DNA from: Rhypophila decipiens
Taxonomy: Eukaryota > Ascomycota > Sordariomycetes > Sordariales > Naviculisporaceae
Assembly (NCBI GenBank): GCA_033297075.1
Contig: MU858131.1
Coordinates: 1-64,000, forward strand
Length of the DNA: 64,000 nucleotides
Reading direction: 5' to 3'
In this document: piece after piece, positions 21,092-31,687 of the stretch
Position numbering within the stretch: the stretch's first letter is position 1
Layout of the letters: each line of letters opens with the position of its first letter
Translations under genes and position numbers: made by a program
Notes under the pieces: model-generated
Database searches by the model: none
The model's input: only the letters and a program-made list of their open reading frames with translations
What the model was told of the DNA's origin: nothing

Positions 21092-21570
21092 GATGTTGTC
21101 GATGTTGGCGCTGTTTCTTTTTGGTCGATCGCCTTTTGCTGAGTACACAAATGCCCGAGCTGGACTGAAAAGTCTCTTGAGCGAGTCTGGCACGAAGAAA
21201 GAGTGCCATAGATTGGTTACGTCTGTCCTTTTCCAGGGGGTTTGGTTGAGACTTTGACTGTGGTTGTCGTCCGCCAGAGGTCACTGTGTGGAAAGAGTGA
21301 AGAAAATGGGCTGCGCTGCTCAGTGAGTTATATTGTTCATTTTTGAGAGGAAAAGCAGGAGCTCAATTGCTAGCCACGCGGAATACTTCTTTCAATGCTC
21401 GACTCGGAAGCGAATTTCTCTGCTTGGCACTGGATTCGGACTATGCTACTTGTTTTCGTCAATTACTTTCTTGCCAACTCGACGTCTTTGTGAGTAGCCA
21501 TCCATTTCCGGCAACAGCTGCCCAGCTCAGGGCGGTCGCTTTGTTTGTTCACCAAAATGTTCTGATGCAC
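21092..21570. other. intergenic; may hide a 5' exon of the preceding minus-strand gene
   Basis: The minus-strand frame of the low-complexity protein continues about 34 codons above its first ATG (to 21193) and is open a little further, with a Trp/Phe-rich stretch just before. A short upstream exon carrying the true start is therefore possible. Nothing else is visible. Confidence 0.35.
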
Positions 21571-22776
21571 TCAGATACCCGTCGCCTCGCGGTAAAAGGT
21601 CAGACTCTTATTCGCCCCGGCAGCGCAAAACATCTCCCCCTTGCCCATGCCCGGAGCCAGCGCGCGCTCCGACTTGGGCAGCCACTTGACGGCCCACAGT
21701 CCGCCCTCGCTCTCGCTGTGCGTCGCCACACACACGCCCCTCGCGACATCCCACACCTTGACCTTGCCGTCCTGGGATCCGCTGAGGAGGTACTCGCCCG
21801 TGTCGTTCCAGTCTATCGACGTGATCCATGCTGGCCGGGTGGTGCTTGCTGTCAGGTTGCTCACGTGCTCGCCGTGCTGCATGTCGTAGATGGCAATGAT
21901 CCCCGCCATGCCCGCCGCCGCAAGACGTTTACAGCCAGGCGAGAAGGCGACTGATCTGACGGGTTTGGTGAGGCCTATCACTATGCATTAGCCAGCTGTC
22001 GTTTTCCGCCCATCCCAGTCTCTCGGTCAGCCAGCGAGTAACTCACCAGAAAGGGAATAAACCATCTTTCCAGCTTCATTATTAAACACATAGACACTGC
22101 CATTCTCATGACCGCTGGCAGTGAACTTGCCATCGCGACTCAGGTCCACAGCCATGGCAAAGCTCCCCCCACTAGTCTCCCCGTTTCCTCCAGATGAACT
22201 CGCGCCCGTCTCGTAGCTCTGAACTTTTTCTTTCGCAGCCAAATCCCAGACATGAATCCGTCCATCAGAGGTCGTAGCAGCCAGGTATTTCTGGTCCTCA
22301 CTGAGCGCAACAGCCCAAACATCGCCTGTGCCCTTTTCTTTGGACGGTGAGATCTCGAATGACAAGGACCACTCGGAGTTGGTGTTGGTCCAGACTTTAA
22401 TTTCCCCGCCAAAGCCTACACTCGCGGCCGTGGTACCTTTGCTGCCCTTTGCCGTGCAGACGTGGTGGCATCCTAGCTTGTGTGCGTTCTTGATCGTCTG
22501 GACGAGGGGGAATGTCGGTTCGGTGGTGGAGTGGACTTGTAGAGAGGAAGAGCCGCTTGCTGAGATTATGCCATTTGGTGTAGGTGCCAAGGAGAATATT
22601 TCGGTCGGGTGGGCTAAACATGAAACTGTTAGGTCGTTCTTTCGTCGAGTAGAACATGTATCTTTGAGAGCGTACCTTGGTCCACCGAGTGGATGGTGAG
22701 GTATTGTTTAGACTGGACAAGATGATTAGCGCAAAGTTATGGGTTTTAGAAAAGTGGTTTACTGAGTAAATACCAT
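21571..22776 (-). CDS. ski8: WD40 protein Ski8 (Ski complex / Rec14)
   Basis: Four exons on the minus strand: 22776-22774 (only the ATG), 22712-22676, 22613-22047 and 21974-21571, giving 336 residues. The first intron (61 nt, GTATTT to TCCAG) follows the start codon directly; the next exon reads SKQYLTIHSVDQ and joins AHPTEIFSLAPTPNG, the characteristic N-terminus of Ski8. Seven WD40 blades follow, with clear repeats such as DGRIHVWDL, NGSVYVFN and DGKVKVWDV. In fungi Ski8 is a subunit of the cytosolic Ski complex that feeds mRNA to the exosome in 3'-5' decay. The same protein (Rec14 in fission yeast) supports Spo11-dependent meiotic break formation. Assignment from the N-terminal signature and blade spacing is firm. 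Confidence 0.88.
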
Positions 22777-23277
22777 CGCTACCTGTCCATATAGGAGTTT
22801 GGCTGTTGTGAGAAGAATTGTTGGTTCAAGTTGATCGATCGCTGGCGTTGTGCAATGCGACGGGAACTTGAGTGGTTCATGATTGATGGTGGGGCAGCTT
22901 TTGCAGGAGCTGTCTTGGAGGAGCTGTTTGCGACGTCACCAGCGAAACGGAAGGAGGCTCACGAAACGCCCAACAGAACAGAACAAGTTTTTTATTGTAG
23001 AATTCTTCCAAGAACTCGATCGAAAATTTTGACATGGTCGTCTGGTTGATATTTTTCTTCTTGTCCAAAGTTCCTTACGCCGTCCGCAGTCTATATACCA
23101 CCGAAAAACGGCCTGGTGATGATACAGATGCCTAGTTAGAATACATGTTTTATATATACAGGGCCATCTCACAGCCATGAATCTTTTGCAAATGCAGCAA
23201 AATCTGGATAGCTTGGTAGAGTCGCTCTTACCAGCATCGTACAACCACAACACCCCCCCCCCCCCCCAAACCACCTC
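22777..23277. other. intergenic with 15-base poly-C tract
   Basis: The 3' flank of the bL32m gene and the promoter of ski8. A pure C run of 15 bases lies at 23253-23267, only about ten bases after the bL32m stop codon. No gene is seen. Confidence 0.5.
23253..23267 (+). repeat. poly-C (poly-G) homopolymer
   Basis: Fifteen consecutive C on the plus strand, so a G-run in the 3' UTR of the minus-strand bL32m transcript. The exact length is prone to sequencing error. Confidence 0.9.
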
Positions 23278-23767
23278 CTATTTCTCCTTGGCCGCCTCCG
23301 CCATCTCTTTGCGCATCAATTCTTGGAGCTCTGCAAGAGAACAAAATGTCAGTATATGTCGGTACACAGTCATCGAACCCGGTCTTCTTACTCGATGCGC
23401 AGTTGGGACACAGGTAGTGCATCCTCTTGGTCTCTCCGCACGCTGGGCATTTGCAGAGCGCCGTCACGTCCTTTATCGCCTTGCCCGCCATGAACCTGTG
23501 CCTCTTCTTCATGTGCGATGTCTTCTTTTTCGGTACTGCTCTGAGAATCGACTCCCAGATTCCTTCGAGAATAGACCCTAATGGCGGTAGGCCGACTTGG
23601 AAAGCGGGAACAACTGCAATGAGGACCGACGGAAAGAACGGAACGGCGACTCGTCGGCTGGAAATCTGTGCTAACCTCGGAGAGAAGGCAGAGGAGAGGA
23701 ACTGGGAAAGAAAAGAGGTGCCCATGGGAGCTATCCTCAGGGACGGTGCCGCCATCGCCATCGCCAT
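23278..23767 (-). CDS. mrpl32: mitochondrial ribosomal protein bL32m
   Basis: Two exons, 23767-23392 and 23330-23278, with a 61-nt intron, giving 142 residues. The N-terminal half is a basic, Ser-rich mitochondrial presequence with alternating Ala/Met. The conserved core starts AVPKKKTSHMKKRHRF, the bL32 hallmark, and is followed by a zinc ribbon with CPAC and CPNC pairs (about residues 108-124). The last exon gives KLQELMRKEMAEAAKEK. bL32m is a subunit of the mitochondrial large ribosomal subunit; in yeast and mammals its presequence is removed by the m-AAA protease before it joins the ribosome. The frame without splicing runs into Gly-rich antisense-like residues, which supports the intron. 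Confidence 0.9.
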
Positions 23768-24474
23768 CCTGGATTCCTGATTGTGAAGTCTTTTATTCGG
23801 GGTTTGGACAGGACTCTGCTGTCTCTCGGGAGAGGCGCTTTCGATATTTGGAAACGAACGTGGGTTATTTGGGTTGTCTGAATGGTCTACAGTCGAATTG
23901 GTGCTATCCCGGTATCGATTGTGGTTGCTGGCCGTGATTCGTGATTTGGTTGACGGGTCTTGGTGATAAAAATTGCAAAAGACCGCGAAGCGTGATGGCC
24001 ATCAAGTTCCACCCAGCGATTGGACTGCACCAAAAATCAAGGACCGGGCTGGCACGGACCATCCCCGGTTCTGGCTGTCAACTGCAGCTCGCTCAGCCGA
24101 GCTAGCCCGATCAGGCGGTTCCTGAAGCACAGATTCCACTGGACCAATCACAAGCGGCCAGCACCCGTCCCCCTTTCCCCAGCCCGAGCTTTGAGACCCC
24201 TTGCACGGAAATTATTGTTTGGCGGAAAGCTGTCTGCACTCTTGCCAGGCGGGAAGTTGCGAGGAATTCCCCTAACTTTTTCGAAACCTTCTTGCAGTTT
24301 GTGCCATTTCATCCCAATTCAACTCCAAATCTTAATTTCTTATCCTTCTCAACCTCCTCTCCGCCCGCCCTCGCTCCCGACCCATTGCCGACCTCGTTTT
24401 GATTGTTCTTTTTGGAATAGAGAACAAGAACCACCGCCCATCGCAGGCCAATATCCACAGCACAATCATTCACG
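23768..24474. other. divergent promoter, bL32m / septin
   Basis: About 700 bases shared by two divergently transcribed housekeeping genes. The part next to the septin start is CT-rich. No other gene is supported. Confidence 0.5.
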
Positions 24475-25607
24475 ATGTCTGCCATGCCGGCTGCCACCAT
24501 CTACCCCAACACTCATGTCGGTTTCGACAGCATCACCTCCCAGATTGAGCGCAAGCTCCTCAAGCGCGGCTTCCAGTTCAATGTCATCTGTGTCGGTATG
24601 TTGGCCTCGTCTTTTTGACCCTAATCGTCCAGTCTAACGCGTCTCGTGTCTCCAGGCCAGACTGGTCTCGGAAAATCGACCTTGATCAACACCATCTTCG
24701 CCTCGCACCTTATCGAGTCTAAAGGCAGACTGCGTCCCGACGAGGTCATCCGCCAGACCACCGAGATCCAGTCGGTGTCTCACATCATCGAGGAGAACGG
24801 CGTGCGTCTCCGGCTCAACATCGTCGACACCCCCGGCTACGGAGACCTGATCAACAACGACAGGTGCTGGGACCCCATTGTCAAGTACATCAAAGATCAG
24901 CACGCTTCCTACCTGCGCAAGGAACTCACTGCCCAGCGTGAGCGATACATCCAGGACACGCGCATCCACTGCTGCCTCTTCTTCATCCAGCCATCAGGGC
25001 ACTCCCTGAAGCCCATTGATATCGTGGTACTCAAGAAGCTGTCGGATGTCGTCAACGTCGTCCCCGTCATTGCCAAGGCCGACTCGCTCACTCTCGAGGA
25101 GAGACTGGCCTTCAAGGAGCGCATCAAGGAGGAGTTTGCTTTCCACAACCTCAAGATGTACCCTTATGACAATGAGGAGTTGGACGACGAGGAGCGCGCC
25201 GTCAACGACCAGATCAAGGTTTGTTTCCCTTCCGAAACTTGCCGACCCGGGCCGCTCGCTAACCTTATTTACAGAGCTTGATTCCTTTTGCCGTGGTGGG
25301 GTCCGAAAAGACCATCTTGGTCAACGGCAAAGAAGTCCGCGGCCGCCAAAACCGGTGGGGCGTTATCAATGTCGAGGACGAGACCCAGTGCGAGTTTGTC
25401 TATCTCCGGAACTTTTTGCTCCGCACCCACCTCCAGGATCTGATCGAGACGACATCGCAAATCCACTACGAGACCTTCCGTGCCAAGCAGCTGCTGGCAC
25501 TCAGGGAGAACAACAGTGCCGGCGGTCACGACAGCAGACCTATCAGCCCAGCTGCGGATCGCGAGATGAGCCGCAGCTCCCAGCGCATGACCATGAACGG
25601 GTACTAA
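24475..25607 (+). CDS. cdc10: septin of the Cdc10 class
   Basis: Three exons, 24475-24595, 24656-25218 and 25275-25607, giving 338 residues. The start HVGFDSITSQIERKLLKRGFQ is the Cdc10-type N-terminus, with the polybasic KLLKRG that binds phosphoinositides. GTPase motifs: G1 GQTGLGKS at 41-48, G3 DTPGYGD, G4 AKAD. The septin-unique region RNFLLRTHLQDLIETTSQIHYE follows. There is no long C-terminal coiled coil, which fits Cdc10 (AspD in Aspergillus) and separates it from Cdc3, Cdc11 and Cdc12. Cdc10 sits in the middle of the septin octamer that forms rings at hyphal septa and branch points. Confidence 0.93.
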
Positions 25608-26766
25608 ATGCCTGTAGCCGACTCTGCGAGCGGAGCACAGGCCTGATTGTGTCGGGGCGAAATAGCAATGACGATAGGCGCAAACTGTTACATCGGATCT
25701 GGTTGGAGGCCAAGATACCCTCCGTTTGGTCTATATGGTTTATGTTGTTCCGGATTTTGGTGTTGTCGCTGTGGTGGACAGGCAAATCTTCTATTATTAC
25801 CCCGTTTTTACTCCCTTTTAGTATCCGAAGCGTTTCTCTTCGCATCTGTCTACCGCCCGACTTTTTTCTTTTCTTGTTTTTAATTCTCGTTATTCACTTA
25901 CTCTAATCAACGTGACGCTCTATGTCTATTAGAGCATCTTAGTTTCGATACCTGGTGGAAATACAAGTATGTTATACCTTGGACAGTAGCAATCATGAGC
26001 ATGTGGCGCTGTTGAGTTTCTGTGAGCGTAGTAAGCTGACGGATAATCCTGATTGACTTTTTTTTCCCGGGAAGAAACGCTAATTCAAGTGCCGCCACTT
26101 TCAGTCTAGCACTGACGGTGTACCTTGAGGGATTGCTTAATCGGCTCGCCGTTATCCTCGTGACGTAAAAAGGGCAACTGAGTCGTGTTTTGCAGAATAT
26201 ATGGAGCCCCTGCTTGAAGCCCGAGAGTCTGGCTTTGGCCAAGAGAAGGTGCAGTTCATCAGAGCTTGCCGGGCCGCTGCGGTCCGGCGATCAGTTTCTG
26301 GATGTCCCCACCACTCCGTCATCAATTAATGATACGACGCGACCCCGGCGCGTCTCCTCCTGGCACAAAGACGACCAATGTCCCCCTCACCATCACGACC
26401 ACATTTCCTTGTACTGATTTGCGACCGAAGGTGAAGCCAAACGAGACAAAACAACAGACCTCTGGAATATCACGTAACAAGGCGGCAAGACTAGCAGACA
26501 AGCGGAAAGCTTTTCTTGGGGAAATCATCTTGGATATTGCTTTTCGCACCCATTCCTTGCGATCCTGGGCTCTGGTCGATATCATCCCAACTTCGGCTCG
26601 AAATCTCAATCTCAACATTCTTCTCGCCTCTACCTCTCTGATCACTCGATGATGCGAATACGGATACCCAGTCGAATAAAAGCCACGACCAAAAGTCCCG
26701 GGGTGGTTTCTTGACAAGACGAGAACAGAACAAGCACCACAGTAGCGACAGAAACAAGAGAAAAAT
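25608..26766. other. intergenic, about 1.2 kb
   Basis: Between two genes on the same strand. It should hold the septin 3' UTR and the promoter of the next gene. Short frames in both strands have no protein-like conservation, and I see no repeats or RNA genes. Confidence 0.45.
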
Positions 26767-28866
26767 ATGCAAGATGAAGAAGACAACAAAGCAAACGGCG
26801 GCGCTGGATCTGGATTTGGAGGAGCCTGGCCACGGATAGAACGAATTCGAACCGATACCAGCGCGATCCGACACTTCCCAGCCCAGCGCCTTTCAGATAC
26901 TGGACATGGTGATATTCCTGATGAATCTTACGAACAAGATGGCGACGCGTTCGAAGACGGCGAGGATCACGACACCCACTCCAGCTCTAAGAACCAAAAT
27001 GTTGCTGTTGCGGAATCATCGATGCATATCGAGCCGCCAAAACTAAAGCCCGGCTTGATAGGCGATATCCTCCGCACAAGACAATGCGCACCCGGCTCGG
27101 TGTTCTTGGTCGAGAGGATCGATGATTTGCCTATCTATTTGGCCGATCAAGACCTCTCCTCTGGCTCAGCATCTGAGCCAGAAACCGAGTCGGACTGTGA
27201 ATGGGAGGAAGACCTACGGCCCAATAAAAGGACAGTGAATAATCTAGCGGCAATCATTCGTCAAGAGCAGCGTGAACTGCGGCAAAGGAAAAAACTACAG
27301 AGACGCAGGGACAAGGCGAAAGAAAAGACGAGACATAGAATAGTGAGGCTGATGCTCGGGGACGGTGAATTGTGTATACACTCTTTGTTACGGCCAGGCA
27401 CGTTCGGTTTGCTGGATGGCGGCTTGGTCTATGAGGGCTGCTATGTTCGACTGGGGAGTTTTGAGATTGTTGAGACGGAGGTGGATGATTTTGGACAGGT
27501 GCTTCTGGAACAGGAGAGAAAAGGAAAGACCAGAGTTGACCGGGAGGATGACTTGTTTGGGGATCCTGCTTTGGTTGAGGCCTCCAGGGGCAGTGGGAGA
27601 AAAGTCGAGAAGCAGGAAAGGGGCCACAACAAGATGTTGCATCTGGTTGTCGGGGAGATGACCACTGTCGGCTGGAATAGCGCCTACTTGGACATTTTAC
27701 GAGATCAAGAAGTCGGGGGCAAGGTTGAGCAGGAGGTGGTCACGGTACGTGATGGGAAAGTTAAAAGCACAGGCCCTAGGATTGTTGTGCCGGTGGGCGC
27801 GGAGGTTGAGGTTATTTCGGACGAAGCGGCTGCGGTTGCGACTGAATTTGACATTGCAGGTGCTCCACTCAATAGAGTTGTGGCAGAGGAAAGCAGACAT
27901 CAAGTCTGTGCTGAGGCCCCTCGTCAGTCTAACTTTGCTGCGCTGGAACGCGCAGCAGTTGACTCTCAAGATACCACCACACCACAACCCGAGACCATGG
28001 TTTCTCCTTACTCGTTCGCCAAGGCTCCGACGCTCCGGAATACTGACAATGGGCGTCGTGGCACGTCGCCTCGCAAGTTTCTGCCTCCTCAGGGGCCTCA
28101 GCATCCTTCTCCGGGCAAGCCAAAACCTACGACCACGGCAACCATACCATCTGCCATGATGAAGTACGATGGCATTGAAGATGACCTGGACGATGAACCA
28201 TTTGAGAAGTTGGATATCTCCATGGACAGGGTGGCCAAGCGCCGGCTGTTCGATACACAGCAAGCACAAGCACAAACGCCCAGGATCAGCAACAACGGGC
28301 AAGGAGGAGCACTGCAGGAGCTCCAAACAGCTGTCGTCGAGCAGAACAAGGTCAACGCAAACACGAGCAGAACACCGCATCATAATCCGAACCTGGCGCT
28401 GGCAATAACCGACCCACATCAACCACTCAAAATTACACCCTTGCGATCCATTCCCAACCTGCCCTACAAGCAAAACTGGATGGTCAACGTCTTGGCGGTG
28501 GTCGTATCACTGTCGTCAGTCGAGCCGTCCCATCTGCCGCCGTATAGCCAGCGAACGGCCCGACTAGCGGATCTTTCGACGAGTAAACGTGTCTTGCTCA
28601 ACGTGTTTCTTGACCCGGAAGAGTTTGCCCCGGCTGTGGGGAGTGTAGTTCTCCTGGTGGGCGTCAAGAATCATCGGTTTGATGGGGGCTGTTTGAAGAA
28701 GTATGTTAGTGATCGACCTCCCGGGAAGGCCACTTGGTGGTTGGAGAATCCTGGCTTGGAGTGGTGCGCCGGGGAAGTTGGTAGATTGAGGAGTTGGTGG
28801 AGGGAGCAGCAACAGTTGCAGCAACAAGAAGTTCATGACGGCGAGTTGGATAAGATGCAGATATAG
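26767..28866 (+). CDS. large putative OB-fold nucleic-acid-binding protein
   Basis: A single-exon protein of 699 residues. An acidic, disordered N-terminal region (1-175) is followed by a basic helix (QRELRQRKKLQRRRDKAK) and a beta-rich segment (about 195-240) that looks like half of an OB fold: RLMLGDGELCIHSLLRPGTF, then YVRLGSFEIVE. A long variable Ser/Pro-rich linker (about 330-570) leads to a second beta-rich block near the C-terminus (about 610-665: RVLLNVFLDPEEFAPAVGSVVLLVGVK) with conserved Trp residues (WWLENPGLEWC). This arrangement resembles fungal OB proteins of the RMI1/telomere-binding type, but I cannot name an ortholog. Function in DNA or RNA binding is inference. Confidence 0.7.
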   Translation: MQDEEDNKANGGAGSGFGGAWPRIERIRTDTSAIRHFPAQRLSDTGHGDIPDESYEQDGDAFEDGEDHDTHSSSKNQNVAVAESSMHIEPPKLKPGLIGDILRTRQCAPGSVFLVERIDDLPIYLADQDLSSGSASEPETESDCEWEEDLRPNKRTVNNLAAIIRQEQRELRQRKKLQRRRDKAKEKTRHRIVRLMLGDGELCIHSLLRPGTFGLLDGGLVYEGCYVRLGSFEIVETEVDDFGQVLLEQERKGKTRVDREDDLFGDPALVEASRGSGRKVEKQERGHNKMLHLVVGEMTTVGWNSAYLDILRDQEVGGKVEQEVVTVRDGKVKSTGPRIVVPVGAEVEVISDEAAAVATEFDIAGAPLNRVVAEESRHQVCAEAPRQSNFAALERAAVDSQDTTTPQPETMVSPYSFAKAPTLRNTDNGRRGTSPRKFLPPQGPQHPSPGKPKPTTTATIPSAMMKYDGIEDDLDDEPFEKLDISMDRVAKRRLFDTQQAQAQTPRISNNGQGGALQELQTAVVEQNKVNANTSRTPHHNPNLALAITDPHQPLKITPLRSIPNLPYKQNWMVNVLAVVVSLSSVEPSHLPPYSQRTARLADLSTSKRVLLNVFLDPEEFAPAVGSVVLLVGVKNHRFDGGCLKKYVSDRPPGKATWWLENPGLEWCAGEVGRLRSWWREQQQLQQQEVHDGELDKMQI

Positions 28867-29078
28867 GTGGGTTTATTCCTAATATCCAGAAACCCGCGCT
28901 GGGTCAGATTGTGTACAGTGGGTATAAGGCAGACCTCGAGAACAGATCCCGACCCTGGCAACTCCCGCCTTCCTGATATACCCGGCCTATATACCTAACC
29001 ATCTTTTTCCACATACAACTCGACAAATGAAATTATTTAGTTAAAAGAGTGAATGAAGCAATACATCTTGATACCAAA
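28867..29078. other. short gap between convergent genes
   Basis: Only 3' flanks of two convergent genes. Nothing distinctive. Confidence 0.5.
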
Positions 29079-31247
29079 TCAGAAGAACTGCGCTTCATCC
29101 TCATTCTTCTTGTCAACCCCAACCTGATCCCACTTTGCGGCCTCGATGTTAACCGCGCCCATCTTTCCATCCTCCTCTCCTTCATGTTTTTCTTCGTGCG
29201 CCATGTTGTTGTCCCCCTCGACATGATCCTCAGCATCCGGATCCTCATCTCCAAGTACAAATCCATGTTCATGGTCCCCTCGCAGCCCCAGTCCAAGAAG
29301 CGCACCACCATCACTGGCAGCGCCATCATCACTCCCAGCTCCCCTCAGACTCATAATCATCTCCCCCAGCGAAGTCCTATTGCTGTTACCCATCCCAGTC
29401 GAAGAGAGACCCGGCAATCCATTCACATTCTCACTTGCAGAAGTCTCTCCCACATGGCTCTGCAAACCTGCGGGCTGCAAATACTCGAGCTTATCTTGAT
29501 CCGCATGCTCATGCCCACCCCCGCGGCCCTGCAACTGCGCAGGCTGTAAATCCTGATGATGCTGATTATCGCGATACTCACGCTGATCCGATAGACGCGC
29601 ATTATCAAGCCCACGACCACGCTCACGCTCACGACCACGCCCCCCAATCCCAATCCTATACTTGCCAGTCTTGATGTTATTGTTATTCCCCCCGGTCCCG
29701 GGCCGCGAATTCACAACCCCCGCCTCAAAATCAATCAACCCCCACAACCCTTCATTCTCCCTGCGCAACAAATCCCTCTCCCCTTTTAGGGATCTCACTT
29801 TCCCCTCCAAGACTTCACATCTTAAGCGATAACCTTCCATCTCGTAATCCCTTTCTTCTAACGACACCTTGAGCGACTTACTCCGGGCGACTTCTTTCAT
29901 GAGGAGTAATTCGACTTCCTCGTGGCGTTTCATCCACGAGGCTAGGTCCACTCGGTTGTTTGAGTTTTCGGTTGTTAATCTGGTGATTTGGGAGGAGAGG
30001 GATTCTGCGCGTTTGATGGCGGTGTTGGTTTGGGATTGGGCGGTGGTTAAGCGCGCTGAGAGGGTTTCGATCCGTGATAGGGAGGAGGAGAGCCGGGTGC
30101 GGAGGGTTTCTTGGTTTTTGAAGGAGGATTCAAGGCAGGATTTTAGGGCTAGGTTTTCGGCGTTGAGGGAATCGTGGTCGTGGGAGTGGGCGTGGGGTGA
30201 GGGTTGAGATTGAGATTGGGATTGTGTTGTTGTTGGGAGGAGGGGGGGACTTGACAGGTCGTTGTCGATGGCGAATAGTTTGGTGGTGTTGTGGTATTGG
30301 GGAGAGGAGGAGGACGGCCTGGGGATCGGGCCGGGGTTGTCGACTAGCGTTGAGCTTGTGTGGGTGTCAAAGTCGAAGCTGCTTTGTCTGTCGTCACGGT
30401 CTCGTCCCCGGTCGATTTGGAAGGAAAAGGGCCTGTAGGAGGCGGCTGACATGGGCCGCTTGGGGCTTTTGGGGTTGAGGATTGGGCTGGAAAAGGGAGA
30501 TGGTGATCCCTTTGGCTCGAGGAGCTTATGGTGAGGAAGTGGAGGTGGTTGTTGTTGTTGTTCGGCTCGAAAAGTACGACGAGATTGTTGACTCGGATCC
30601 TGGATTTGTCGTCGCTCATATTCAGCTCGTGAGGGACGGGGAGACTGTTGATCTTGGCTTTGTCTCGCCTCATAGGGAGACTGCTGATGCTCGCTTTGCC
30701 GTCCATGTCGCTCGTCCTGATCAGTCCCGAGGGCTCTCTCGAGAAAGCGAAAGGGTACGATCTTGGACTGTCTAATAGTGCGAGGAGGCGTAGGGGGGCG
30801 CGGTGCTGCGAGGTTCGAAAAGTCAAAGAGGTTCTTTTCGTGGCTCTCGTCGGGGATGGGGATCGATGAGAAGTCGGTTGTGTTCCCTGGAGCGTCATTG
30901 TTTGCCTCTTCTGTCAGGACAACATCGATACGGCTCTTTTCCCTCTCATCTCTGCTTTTTCTTTGCTTGTCATCGTAGCCCCCGTTCTTGTCTTGTCGAT
31001 CAAGTTCCAGACTCGAGTCTCGCTTGAAAAAGGCCTTGACCTGCGCCCTGACCTGCTGTCCCCGACGATTCGAGGGTGTCTTTTGGCGGGCTAGAGGGGC
31101 GAGAGACTCTCTGTCGTCCTGGGCAGGCTCCCTGGGCATGTCGTACTCGGGTAGTGTGGGCAGGACATGGATGGGCAGCAGGTCTTTCTGGTTCGAGCGC
31201 TGCGACACCAGCTGGAGATAGGCGGCGCCGGCGCACGCGTCCGCCAT
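29079..31247 (-). CDS. coiled-coil protein with disordered N-terminal half
   Basis: A single-exon protein of 722 residues starting MADACAGAAYLQLVSQRS. The first half is Ser/Pro/Gln-rich, with probable phosphorylation clusters (PPTPPR) and a basic helix (QQVRAQVKAFFKRD). Residues about 365-500 are a continuous heptad-type coiled coil (SLNAENLALKSCLESSFK through RDLLRRENEGLW). The tail is Gly/Arg-rich and then acidic. No domain name can be given; fungal proteins of this build often act at polarity sites or the septal pore, but that is speculation. Antisense frames in this GC-rich gene are open and should be ignored. Confidence 0.7.
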   Translation of the reverse strand: MADACAGAAYLQLVSQRSNQKDLLPIHVLPTLPEYDMPREPAQDDRESLAPLARQKTPSNRRGQQVRAQVKAFFKRDSSLELDRQDKNGGYDDKQRKSRDEREKSRIDVVLTEEANNDAPGNTTDFSSIPIPDESHEKNLFDFSNLAAPRPPTPPRTIRQSKIVPFRFLERALGTDQDERHGRQSEHQQSPYEARQSQDQQSPRPSRAEYERRQIQDPSQQSRRTFRAEQQQQPPPLPHHKLLEPKGSPSPFSSPILNPKSPKRPMSAASYRPFSFQIDRGRDRDDRQSSFDFDTHTSSTLVDNPGPIPRPSSSSPQYHNTTKLFAIDNDLSSPPLLPTTTQSQSQSQPSPHAHSHDHDSLNAENLALKSCLESSFKNQETLRTRLSSSLSRIETLSARLTTAQSQTNTAIKRAESLSSQITRLTTENSNNRVDLASWMKRHEEVELLLMKEVARSKSLKVSLEERDYEMEGYRLRCEVLEGKVRSLKGERDLLRRENEGLWGLIDFEAGVVNSRPGTGGNNNNIKTGKYRIGIGGRGRERERGRGLDNARLSDQREYRDNQHHQDLQPAQLQGRGGGHEHADQDKLEYLQPAGLQSHVGETSASENVNGLPGLSSTGMGNSNRTSLGEMIMSLRGAGSDDGAASDGGALLGLGLRGDHEHGFVLGDEDPDAEDHVEGDNNMAHEEKHEGEEDGKMGAVNIEAAKWDQVGVDKKNEDEAQFF

Positions 31248-31687
31248 TGCTGCGAGGTTTGTCTATTATCCAGAGCTCTCAACAAGGTTATGCTGCAGGA
31301 CGGGAAGGATTGACTCCCGTGAGTATAACAGTGATAGACTCTGCGTGCATTTCGACTGTTAGTGGGGGACTTGATATGAGGCCGTGATGGCATTCGGGCT
31401 CACTTCACAAGGCTACTTCACCTGGCTTGATCAGCCAGTGTGAAGGCAGTCAGAGATCTCTGGCACAACCTGGACGGAAGAATAACAGAAGAAACTTGAT
31501 TAAACCAGAGCTACAGAAACATAAACTGCAAGGTCAACAGAAAACAAATGTTGAACAAAAACAAACTTCCAGCCACGAAACCTAGATCAAGCCGGTCCCC
31601 TCGTACAAATCAACATCAATGACGCCCCTATTCCCCATTAACCGGCAACTCTAATCAGCCCTCTCCAACCCTAAACAAATCTCAAAT
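31248..31687. other. intergenic between two minus-strand genes
   Basis: Promoter of the coiled-coil gene and 3' UTR of the NTF2-like gene. No coding or RNA feature is seen. Confidence 0.5.

Noticed and set aside
27697..28473. 258-codon minus-strand frame
   Set aside because: Antisense to the OB-fold candidate; composition is Arg/Cys/Trp-rich and typical of a shadow.
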